Below the pieces are notes generated by a model, which worked only from the letters and a program-made list of their open reading frames with translations, was not told the DNA's origin and searched no databases. A stretch of 53,956 nt of DNA from an uncultured Pelagibacteraceae bacterium (GTDB taxonomy: Bacteria; Pseudomonadota; Alphaproteobacteria; Pelagibacterales; Pelagibacteraceae): the NCBI GenBank assembly GCA_902514695.1, contig CABXRR010000004.1, positions 1 through 53,956 on the forward strand, written 5' to 3'. Both the position numbers and the translations under genes were made by a program. How positions within the stretch are numbered: position 1 is the stretch's first letter; every line of letters starts with the position of its first letter. Shown one piece after another: positions 1 through 8,131 of the stretch.

Positions 1-1253
1 ATTGTATATGCTGTAAAGTTTTTTGATCCAGAAGAAATGTTTACACTGATTTCAATATCATGATTTCTCATGTAAGTTGATGTCTCATCTTCGTTATAAT
101 TGACATTTAATTTTCCATTTTGAATAATATTTATATTTCCTAACTTTATTGATAATTTATCAATATTAAATGATACCCCAGCTTTACCAATTGCCATGAT
201 GATTCTACCCCAATTAGGATCTTCACCAGCAATTGCAGTTTTTACTAGTGGTGAGTTTGCAATTGAAAAAGCAATTTTTTTTGCATCAATTTCTGTTTTG
301 CAATTATTCAAATTAATTGTAATGAATTTGGATGCACCTTCTCCATCTGCAACAACTCTTTTAGCTAAATTTAATAATACTTTATTAATAGCTTCATCAA
401 ATTCTTTAATTTTAATATCATTAATATTATTTATTTTTGAATGATTTGCTTTACCGGTTGAAAAAATTGAAACCATATCATTTGTACTTGTATCACTGTC
501 ACAGCTAATTGCATTAAATGTGGTTTCAATGTTTTTTTTCAAAAGTTTTTTTAATATAGTATTTGGAATATTAGCGTCAGTGAATAAATATCCAAGAGTC
601 GTGGCCATATTTGGCTGGATCATTCCTGAACCTTTTGCAACTCCAAATATCTTTATCTCAGAATTTCCAATAAAACATTTTTCCATAGCCATCTTGGGTT
701 GAGTATCTGTTGTCATTATTCCAAGAGCTGCTTTCATCCAGATATATTTATTTTGTGTATATTTGATTTTGTTGACTAGATCTGGGACTGAATTAATTAT
801 TTTTTCTTCTGGGAAAATTTCACCAATTGTGCCTGTACATCCAAAAATAATTTCTCTAGGTTTAATTTTTTTTGGTTGATCCTCATCCTCAATCTGTTTT
901 TTAGTTAATTTTTCTGAAATATTTTCTGCAATTTTTTCTAAGCTACGGTATCCTTGTTTGCCTGTAAAGCAATTGGCATTACGTGTATTTACCACAAGGG
1001 AAAATACTTTTTGTATTTTTTGATTTAAATTCCATTTTATATTTTCAGAAACTATTTTTGATTGAGTATAAACTGAGGCAAAATTAGCTCCATCTCTAAA
1101 ATAAAACATTACAAGGTCGTCACGAGGATCTTTATATAAATCAGCACTTACAGTAGATATAGACACTCCATCAATATGATCTAAATCTTGGAATTCTGTC
1201 ATTCTCTTGTTTTTTGATTTCGATGACAAAAAATTAGTTAAATTAATACCCAT
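1..1253 (-). CDS. argJ: Glutamate N-acetyltransferase / N-acetylglutamate synthase ArgJ (partial, C-terminus outside window)
   Basis: Read by hand on the minus strand from the ATG at 1253; the frame stays open to the window edge (417 codons), so only the last ~15 residues are missing. ArgJ transfers acetyl from N-acetylornithine to glutamate in the arginine acetyl cycle. The start MGINLTNFLSS, the cleavage-site motif KGSGMIQPNMATT (the new N-terminal Thr is the family nucleophile) and DTSTND are all visible. It is divergent from secA with 65 bp between starts. argF, argD and argB lie elsewhere in the window, so arginine genes are scattered rather than in one operon. Short ORFs in the track here (196..444, 520..702) are antisense shadows. 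Confidence 0.95.
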   Translation of the reverse strand, partial: MGINLTNFLSSKSKNKRMTEFQDLDHIDGVSISTVSADLYKDPRDDLVMFYFRDGANFASVYTQSKIVSENIKWNLNQKIQKVFSLVVNTRNANCFTGKQGYRSLEKIAENISEKLTKKQIEDEDQPKKIKPREIIFGCTGTIGEIFPEEKIINSVPDLVNKIKYTQNKYIWMKAALGIMTTDTQPKMAMEKCFIGNSEIKIFGVAKGSGMIQPNMATTLGYLFTDANIPNTILKKLLKKNIETTFNAISCDSDTSTNDMVSIFSTGKANHSKINNINDIKIKEFDEAINKVLLNLAKRVVADGEGASKFITINLNNCKTEIDAKKIAFSIANSPLVKTAIAGEDPNWGRIIMAIGKAGVSFNIDKLSIKLGNINIIQNGKLNVNYNEDETSTYMRNHDIEISVNISSGSKNFTAYT

Positions 1254-1318
1254 AATGTTTAAAATAATTATTTAATGATTATATTAAAGGTTATAAGTAA
1301 ATAATATATCAAAAACTA

Positions 1319-3865
1319 ATGTTAAATCCTTTAAGCTTTTTTTCTAAGTTAATAAAGTCCAGTAATCAACGCGAGCTTGATAGAATAAGTAAAATTGTAT
1401 CAAAAATAAACGAATTAGAGGAGACTACAAAAAATTTGAGTGACACCGACTTTCCCAAAAGAACCTTGGAATTAAAAAAAATATTAAAAAATGGAAAAAA
1501 ATTGGATGATATATTACCTGATGCATTTGCGCTTGTTAGAGAAGCCTCTAGGAGAACAAGAAAAGAGCGTCATTTTGATGTTCAAATTATTGGTGGAATA
1601 GTTTTACACGAAGCAAAAATTGCTGAAATGCGAACTGGTGAGGGTAAAACCCTCACAATTACACTTGCAGCTTATTTAAATGCTTTAGAGGAAAAAGGAG
1701 TCCATATTGTTACTGTGAATGACTATTTAGCAAAAAGAGATTCTCAAGAAATGGGAAAAATATATAATTTTCTAGGTCTCACCTCTGGCTTTATAAATAA
1801 TGATCAAAATGATTATGAAAGAAAAAAAAATTACAATTGTGATGTAACTTATGCAACTAACAGTGAACTTGGCTTTGATTATCTAAGAGATAATATGAAA
1901 TATTCTCAAGATGAAATGGTTCAAAGAGATCATTTTTTTTCTATAGTTGATGAAATTGACTCTTGTTTAATTGATGAAGCAAGAACACCTTTAGTAATTT
2001 CAGGTGCAGCCGAAGATAAGACAAATCAATATTTAGCAATTGATAAATTAATTAAAGATTTAAACAATGGTGATTATGAGATTGATGAAAAAGATAAGAA
2101 TATTTTGTTAACAAATGATGGAATAAACAACGTAGAAAAAATTTTTTCAAAAGCAGGAATACTTAAGAATAATAATTTTTATGATCCAGAAAACTTGAGT
2201 TTAGTTCATCATGTAAATCAGGCTCTTAGAGCAAACCATTTGTTTGAAAAAGGTAAAGACTATATTATTCAAAATAATTCTTTAAAAATAATTGATGAAT
2301 TGACAGGAAGAATTTTGGAAGGAAGAAGGTTTGGAGATGGCCTACACCAAGCATTGGAAGCAAAAGAAAAAATTGATGTTCAGGCTGAAAATCAAACTTT
2401 AGCATCAATTACTTATCAAAATTTTTTCAAACTTTACAAAAAAATTGCAGGATGTACTGGTACTGCTGCAACAGAGGCTGAGGAATTTTTTGAAATTTAT
2501 AATCTCCCAGTTGTAATAATTCCAACAAATAAAAAAATGATAAGAAATGATTTAAACGATCAAATTTTTAGAACAGAAAAAGAAAAAAATAGAACTATTA
2601 TTAAAAAAATTAATGATTGTCATATATCAGGCCAACCTGTTTTAGTGTTTACATCCAGTATAAATAAATCTGAAATATATTCTAAACTATTAGATAAAGA
2701 AAATATCAAACATGTAGTTCTTAATGCAAAAAATCATGAAAATGAAGCTGAGATAATTGCTAATGCAGGTAAAGAAGGGTCTGTAATTATAACAACAAGT
2801 ATTTCTGGAAGGGGTGTAGATATTCAACTTGGTGGAAAAAAAGGATCAATTCCAGATGAAAAACTTAAAATCAATAAAGATAAAATAAAATCTCTTGGTG
2901 GATTATTTGTGATAGGGACTGAGAGAATGGAGTCTAGAAGAGTAGACAATCAGGCCAGAGGTAGATCTGGACGTCAGGGGGATGAAGGGAGCTCAATTTT
3001 TTATGTAAGTCTTGAGGATGATTTAATGAGAATTTTTGGATCTGAGTCTATGAATAATATTTTAGAAAAATTAGGTCTCAAAGATGGAGAAAGTATTGAT
3101 CACCCTTGGATTAATAAAGCATTAGAAAGAGCTCAGCAAAAGGTTGAGGCAAGAAATTTTGACATAAGAAAAACTTTGATAAAATTTGATAATGTTCTTA
3201 ATGATCAAAGACACGTGATTTTTTCACAAAGAAAAGAAGCAATGAATAGCGGTCAAATTTTTGAGTACTCAAACGATTTTTTGAATGAAATTATTGAAGA
3301 TTTAATTCAAACAAAGGTTAAGGAAAAATTAAACCCAAAAAGTAAGGTTTTTGAAAATAAAATTAAGCTTATCTTAGGTAAAAATTTTGAAGAGATTACA
3401 TTTAATAATCTTATATCTAATAATGATAATGAGATTAAAGATAAGATAATAAAAAAATTTTTAGAAGTAAGAAATGATCGAATTAAACTCTTAGGAGAGG
3501 ATCAATCTCAAGAAATCGAAAAAAGAATTTTTTTACAATCTATTGACTTAAATTGGAAATCCCATATCCAATATTTGGAACAATTAAGACAAGTTATTGG
3601 ATTACGATCGTACGGTCAAAGAGACCCTCTCATTGAATATAAAAAAGAAGCTTTTGAATTATTTGAAAATTTACTTAATAAATTGAAATTGGATTACATA
3701 ACAATTTTGATGAATCTTAAAGTAGTTCAGTCTATAGATGATAAAAAAGAGGATAAAAAACCTGCTAAGATAAATCCTAAATATATCAATAAAAAAATGA
3801 GTAGAAACGAACCATGTTTTTGTGGATCAGGAAAAAAGTATAAAAAGTGCTGTGGTTCTTTATAG
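1319..3865 (+). CDS. secA: Preprotein translocase ATPase SecA
   Basis: SecA drives post-translational export through SecYEG. Visible in order: Walker A region MRTGEGKTL near residue 100, the DEAD-type VDEIDSCLIDEARTPL near 210, helicase motif QARGRSGRQGDEGSS near 550, and the C-terminal zinc motif CFCGSGKKYKKCC just before the stop. At 848 aa it is slightly shorter than E. coli SecA, with a short lysine-rich linker before the zinc motif. The last 6 bp overlap the 3' end of accA on the other strand, so no separate terminator fits between them. Confidence 0.98.
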   Translation: MLNPLSFFSKLIKSSNQRELDRISKIVSKINELEETTKNLSDTDFPKRTLELKKILKNGKKLDDILPDAFALVREASRRTRKERHFDVQIIGGIVLHEAKIAEMRTGEGKTLTITLAAYLNALEEKGVHIVTVNDYLAKRDSQEMGKIYNFLGLTSGFINNDQNDYERKKNYNCDVTYATNSELGFDYLRDNMKYSQDEMVQRDHFFSIVDEIDSCLIDEARTPLVISGAAEDKTNQYLAIDKLIKDLNNGDYEIDEKDKNILLTNDGINNVEKIFSKAGILKNNNFYDPENLSLVHHVNQALRANHLFEKGKDYIIQNNSLKIIDELTGRILEGRRFGDGLHQALEAKEKIDVQAENQTLASITYQNFFKLYKKIAGCTGTAATEAEEFFEIYNLPVVIIPTNKKMIRNDLNDQIFRTEKEKNRTIIKKINDCHISGQPVLVFTSSINKSEIYSKLLDKENIKHVVLNAKNHENEAEIIANAGKEGSVIITTSISGRGVDIQLGGKKGSIPDEKLKINKDKIKSLGGLFVIGTERMESRRVDNQARGRSGRQGDEGSSIFYVSLEDDLMRIFGSESMNNILEKLGLKDGESIDHPWINKALERAQQKVEARNFDIRKTLIKFDNVLNDQRHVIFSQRKEAMNSGQIFEYSNDFLNEIIEDLIQTKVKEKLNPKSKVFENKIKLILGKNFEEITFNNLISNNDNEIKDKIIKKFLEVRNDRIKLLGEDQSQEIEKRIFLQSIDLNWKSHIQYLEQLRQVIGLRSYGQRDPLIEYKKEAFELFENLLNKLKLDYITILMNLKVVQSIDDKKEDKKPAKINPKYINKKMSRNEPCFCGSGKKYKKCCGSL

Positions 3866-4957
3866 AACAAAAATCAAAAATGCTAAAATAATTAGTCCCA
3901 GAATTGAGGATCCAATAAAAATCTTATTAGTTTCTAAAATTTGATTAAAGGTTTTTTCAATAGGTTTTAAAGAACTCAAATCCTCTGAATTATTCATAAA
4001 TCCTTTATTTCTTCCAATCTTTAAAAATTTGCTTTTTCTTTGATTGTAAATTTCATCAGATGATAAAGTTTTAAATAATTCCAAATTTTTTGAGAGCGAC
4101 TCTTTTAAATTTTGTAGCATAATATCTTTGTCCCTATGTGCGCCGCCAAGAGGCTCTTTTATAATTTCATCTATAATTTGAAGTTCCAATAAATCTTTTG
4201 CTGAAAGTTTCATTGCCTTTGCAGCATCAAGCATTTTTTTTGGATCTCTCCATAAAATAGTTGCACACCCTTCAGGAGATATTACTGAATATATTGCATT
4301 TTCTAACATTATGACTTTGCTTGCAGAGGCTAATGCAATTGCTCCACCAGAACCTCCTTCACCAATTATATAAGCTAAAGTTGGAACTTTTAATTGCATA
4401 CAACATTCAATTGATTTAGCTATCGCTTCTGCTTGTCCTCTCTCTTCTGCTCCAACGCCTGGGTAAGCTCCAGGTGTATCAATAAATGAAATAATTGGAA
4501 TATTAAATTTATTAGCCAATTCCATAAGGCGAATTGTTTTTCTATATCCCTCAGGTCTCATCATTCCAAAATTTCTCTCAATTCTACTATCAAGATCTTC
4601 ACCTTTTTCTTGCCCTATTACCAAAACTGATTGATTTTCAAATTTTGCAAAACCAGTCAAAACTGATTTATCTTCTCCATAGTTTCTGTCTCCTGATAAT
4701 GGAATAAAACTATCAAACAAATTATCAATAAAAAATTTTGATTTAGGTCTATCCTCATGTCTTGCAACCATAGTAGTTTGCCATGGATCCAAATTAGAAT
4801 AAATTAATTGTAATTTTTTATCTAATTCTAACTGAATATTTGAAATTTTTTGCGTATCAACCTCAGAGAGGCCACTTTGATTATAAGGATCTTTTAATTT
4901 TTCAATTTCATTCTCTAAATTTTTAATATCGTTTTCAAAATTAAGGTAGTTTTTCAT
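3860..4957 (-). CDS. accA: Acetyl-CoA carboxylase carboxyltransferase alpha subunit AccA with extra C-terminal membrane tail
   Basis: AccA pairs with AccD to move carboxyl from biotin to acetyl-CoA, the first committed step of fatty acid synthesis. The carboxyltransferase core is clear (GEDLDSRIERNFGMMRPEGYRK, SFIDTPGAYPGVGAEERGQ, GEGGSGGAIALA). The usual protein ends near RKSKFLKIGRNKGF, at about residue 320. Here about 45 more residues follow, ending in a strongly hydrophobic stretch (SSILGLIILAFLIFVL) that stops at the last codon. This looks like a tail anchor, and the frame is continuous into it. accD lies about 22 kb away after trpA. No membrane tail is part of the family norm as I know it. 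Confidence 0.95.
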   Translation of the reverse strand: MKNYLNFENDIKNLENEIEKLKDPYNQSGLSEVDTQKISNIQLELDKKLQLIYSNLDPWQTTMVARHEDRPKSKFFIDNLFDSFIPLSGDRNYGEDKSVLTGFAKFENQSVLVIGQEKGEDLDSRIERNFGMMRPEGYRKTIRLMELANKFNIPIISFIDTPGAYPGVGAEERGQAEAIAKSIECCMQLKVPTLAYIIGEGGSGGAIALASASKVIMLENAIYSVISPEGCATILWRDPKKMLDAAKAMKLSAKDLLELQIIDEIIKEPLGGAHRDKDIMLQNLKESLSKNLELFKTLSSDEIYNQRKSKFLKIGRNKGFMNNSEDLSSLKPIEKTFNQILETNKIFIGSSILGLIILAFLIFVL

Positions 4958-4976
4958 AATTTATTAATTAATACAT

Positions 4977-5010
4977 AAGCACGAAAAATGACAGCAAAAT
5001 GTCAATGCTT
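4977..5010 (+). promoter_or_regulatory. Two-tier hairpin in the glcB leader
   Basis: In the 98-bp gap between the divergent starts of accA and glcB, AAGCA...TGCTT encloses TGACA-GCAAAA-TGTCA. The outer stem is separated by a 7-nt bulge on one side and one A on the other. It could be a leader RNA element or an operator. The glycine-riboswitch core is not recognisable and the gap is too short for a tandem aptamer. Function is unproven. Confidence 0.3.
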
Positions 5011-5055
5011 CTATTAATTAATTGACTTAATTTTATTGGAGTTTTAAAATTTCTT

Positions 5056-7212
5056 ATGTCGAAATATCAAAGTATCAACAACTTAAAAGTCTCTCAAAAG
5101 TTACTATCTTTTGTTAATGATGAATTATTGAATGACATAAATATTGATCCAAAAGACTTCTGGGCAGGCTTTGATAAAGTAGTTCATGAATTAACCCCCA
5201 GAAATAAGGAACTAATTCAAATTAGAGATGATATGCAAAAAAAAATTGATGATTGGCATATTCAGAATAAAGGAAATAAAATTAATATCGACGAATATAA
5301 AAAATTTTTAAAAAAAATTGGATACTTAAAAGATGAAGGTCCAGATTTTAAAATACAAACTGAAAATGTAGATAATGAAATAGCTCAAATTGCTGGCCCA
5401 CAATTAGTTGTGCCAATTATGAACGCACGATATACACTTAATGCAGCTAATGCAAGGTGGGTAAGTTTATATGATAGTTTATACGGGACCAATATTATAG
5501 AATCAGATGAAGGTGGAAGTGAAAGATATGACCCACTCCGAGGACAAGAAGTAATAAAATATGTCAGGGAGTTTTTTGACAATTATATTCCTTTGGAAGG
5601 GACAAGTTGGAAAAATATTGCAGGTCTAAAAGTTGTAAATAAAGACTTAGTAATTTTAAAGGATGACTATGAGTATAGTTTAAAAGACAAAAATAAATTT
5701 GTAGGACATAGAGGAGATGCTAATAAACCTAGTGCTATAATTATTAAAAATAATCAATTACATTTTGAAATAATTATTAACCCTAAAGCTTTTAGTGCTG
5801 CACATGACATTGCAGGCATAAGTGATGTAATTGCTGAGTCAGCAATTTCAACTATATGTGATAATGAAGATAGCGTTGCAGCAGTTGATGCTGAAGATAA
5901 AGTTGTTTGTTACAAAAATTGGCTTGGATTAATGAAAGGAGATTTAAAAATTCAATTTGAAAAAAATGGTAAAAAATTAGAGAGGAAATTAAATCCTGAC
6001 AGAAGTTATATTTCAAAAGATGGCAAAGGTTTAAAGTTACATGGAAGAAGCCTGCTTTTAATAAGAAATGTAGGGCACCTAATGACTAATCCATCAATTA
6101 TTCTAAAAGATGGAAGTGAAATCCCTGAGGGTATTATGGATGCATTTATAACAACAGCAGCAGCTCTCCATGATTTAAAAAGAAAAAAAAATTCAAGAAA
6201 AGGTTCAGTTTATATAGTCAAACCAAAGATGCATGGTCCAGAAGAAACTGCATTTACGGATTTAATTTTTTCAAAAGTTGAGGAATTATTAGGTCTTGAA
6301 AAATACACATGTAAAATTGGTATAATGGATGAGGAAAGAAGAACATCTGCAAATTTAAAAGAATGCATAAGATCACTCAAAAATAGAGTTTTTTTTATTA
6401 ATACTGGCTTTTTGGATAGAACTGGTGATGAAATGCATACTTCTATGGAAGCAGGACCAATGATTAAAAAGGGAGATATGAAATCGTCGAAATGGATATC
6501 TGCTTATGAGAATAATAATGTTGATATTGGTCTTAGATGTGGTTTTTCTGGTAAAGCCCAAATTGGAAAAGGTATGTGGGCAATGCCGGATAAGATGAAA
6601 GAAATGATGAGCGATAAGATAAGTCATTTAAAAGCTGGAGCTAATTGTGCTTGGGTCCCTTCACCAACTGCAGCTTCATTGCATGCACTGCATTATCATC
6701 AAATTAATATATTTGAGGAACAAAGAAAAATTATTAATAGGGATAAAGCTAAATTAGACGATCTTTTAAATATTCCTACAGCCGATAGGCCGAATTGGTC
6801 AGTTGATGAAATTAATTCAGAGATATCGAATTCTGCACAGACTCTGCTTGGGTACGTTGTGCGGTGGATAGATCAAGGAGTTGGTTGTTCCAAAGTTCCC
6901 GATATAAATAATGTTGGCCTAATGGAAGATAGAGCAACCTTGAGAATTTCGTCCCAGCACATTGCAAACTGGATTCATCATGGAATAACCACAAAAATGC
7001 AAGTAACAGAAATAATGAAAGAAATGGCAAAAATTGTAGATGAGCAAAACATAAATGATAAAAATTATATTAAAATGAGTGATGATTACGAAAGGTCTCT
7101 TGCCTTTAAAACAGCATGCGATTTAATTTTCAAGGGTAAAGATCAACCATCTGGCTATACTGAGCCCCTTTTACATTTAAATCGATTAAAAAAAAAAATT
7201 AATCAGAGTTAG
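5056..7212 (+). CDS. glcB: Malate synthase G
   Basis: Condenses glyoxylate with acetyl-CoA to malate. At 718 aa it has the length of the G isoform. The signature GFLDRTGDEMHTSMEAGPM and the C-terminal ATLRISSQHIANWIHHG region are present. In SAR11 cells this enzyme is tied to use of glycolate- and glycine-derived glyoxylate. It ends with an A11 run (Lys-Lys-Lys-Ile-Asn-Gln-Ser) and overlaps the 3' end of recR by 14 bp on the opposite strand. Upstream I see only a short hairpin rather than a glycine riboswitch. Confidence 0.97.
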   Translation: MSKYQSINNLKVSQKLLSFVNDELLNDINIDPKDFWAGFDKVVHELTPRNKELIQIRDDMQKKIDDWHIQNKGNKINIDEYKKFLKKIGYLKDEGPDFKIQTENVDNEIAQIAGPQLVVPIMNARYTLNAANARWVSLYDSLYGTNIIESDEGGSERYDPLRGQEVIKYVREFFDNYIPLEGTSWKNIAGLKVVNKDLVILKDDYEYSLKDKNKFVGHRGDANKPSAIIIKNNQLHFEIIINPKAFSAAHDIAGISDVIAESAISTICDNEDSVAAVDAEDKVVCYKNWLGLMKGDLKIQFEKNGKKLERKLNPDRSYISKDGKGLKLHGRSLLLIRNVGHLMTNPSIILKDGSEIPEGIMDAFITTAAALHDLKRKKNSRKGSVYIVKPKMHGPEETAFTDLIFSKVEELLGLEKYTCKIGIMDEERRTSANLKECIRSLKNRVFFINTGFLDRTGDEMHTSMEAGPMIKKGDMKSSKWISAYENNNVDIGLRCGFSGKAQIGKGMWAMPDKMKEMMSDKISHLKAGANCAWVPSPTAASLHALHYHQINIFEEQRKIINRDKAKLDDLLNIPTADRPNWSVDEINSEISNSAQTLLGYVVRWIDQGVGCSKVPDINNVGLMEDRATLRISSQHIANWIHHGITTKMQVTEIMKEMAKIVDEQNINDKNYIKMSDDYERSLAFKTACDLIFKGKDQPSGYTEPLLHLNRLKKKINQS

Positions 7213-7810
7213 AATTTAATTTAGACCTGTTTTTGAATGCAGAAAATAAGGTACCATCATCTAAACTTTCTATTTCTCCACCCACAGGAAGTCCTTGAGC
7301 CAATTTAGTTACTTTTACTTTAGAATTCTTAAGACTATCTTGGATATAATATGCGGTTGTTTGCCCCTCAACCGTAGCACTGGTTGCCAAAATTACCTCC
7401 TCAATATCATCTCTATTTACTCTTTCTATTAAAGAATTTATAAGCAAATCTTCTTTTCTTTGACCAACCGAAGATATTGTGCCACCTAATATATGAAAAT
7501 ACCCCTTAAATATATTAGAATTTTCAATGGACCATTGGTCTGCTATATCTTCAACAACACAAATTTTATTAAAATTTTCTTTAGTGTTTTCACAGTTATT
7601 GCATCCGTTGGAAATTGATTTCAAAGAACCACATGAATTACATCTTTTGACATTTTTATATACTTGAACTAAAGAATTTGCCATCGGTTTAACAAGTTCG
7701 TCTCTGTTATTTATCAATTTAAGAACAATTCTTTTAGCAGATTTTGGACCTAGACCAGGAAGTTTAGAAATTAATCTTATTAAATCCTCAATCTCATTTA
7801 TATTTTGCAT
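7199..7810 (-). CDS. recR: Recombination mediator protein RecR
   Basis: RecR works with RecO/RecF to load RecA on gapped DNA. At 203 aa it has the usual size. The helix-hairpin-helix LPGLGPKSAKRI lies near residue 15, a four-cysteine zinc finger (CNSC...CNNC) near 58-73, and a TOPRIM region (ICVVEDIADQWSIE, ILGGTISSVGQ) from about 83. It is last in the dnaX-ybaB-recR operon, a common bacterial arrangement, with 3 bp between ybaB and recR. Confidence 0.97.
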   Translation of the reverse strand: MQNINEIEDLIRLISKLPGLGPKSAKRIVLKLINNRDELVKPMANSLVQVYKNVKRCNSCGSLKSISNGCNNCENTKENFNKICVVEDIADQWSIENSNIFKGYFHILGGTISSVGQRKEDLLINSLIERVNRDDIEEVILATSATVEGQTTAYYIQDSLKNSKVKVTKLAQGLPVGGEIESLDDGTLFSAFKNRSKLNSNSD

Positions 7811-7813
7811 TAT

Positions 7814-8131
7814 CTAAAGTGGCCACTTAAACCCCGGAATCCCAAGCCCACCTGTAGCTTTTGAAATTTCCTCTGATGTTTTGGTTTTGATTTGAGATTT
7901 TGCATTATTGTGTGCTGCTACGATTAAATCTTCAATAATAGATTTTTCTTCTTTTAGAATTTCGTCTGAAATCTCAATTTTTTGCATTTCACCTTCTCCA
8001 TCTAAAATTACCTTAACTGAATTTGAGCCAGATATTCCTTCGACTCTTATTTTTTTTATATTCTGTTGGCTTTCTTTCATTTTAGCTTCAAGCTCTTTTG
8101 CTTTGTCTAGTATTTTATTAAAATCTGTCAT
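7814..8131 (-). CDS. ybaB: YbaB/EbfC family nucleoid-associated protein
   Basis: Small DNA-binding protein, 105 aa, with the family pattern: an N-terminal coiled segment (LDKAKELEAKMKESQQ), a beta-rich middle (VEGISGSNSVKVILDGEGEMQKIEI) and a C-terminal helix (VAAHNNAKSQIKTKTSEEISKATGGL). It starts on the base directly after the dnaX stop and is followed 3 bp later by recR, so the three are surely co-transcribed. Its exact role in DNA organisation or repair is not settled in any species. Confidence 0.93.
   Translation of the reverse strand: MTDFNKILDKAKELEAKMKESQQNIKKIRVEGISGSNSVKVILDGEGEMQKIEISDEILKEEKSIIEDLIVAAHNNAKSQIKTKTSEEISKATGGLGIPGFKWPL

Noticed and set aside
7187-7197. A11 run at the end of glcB as a slip site
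   Set aside because: Only four residues from the stop, so a slip would have little effect.
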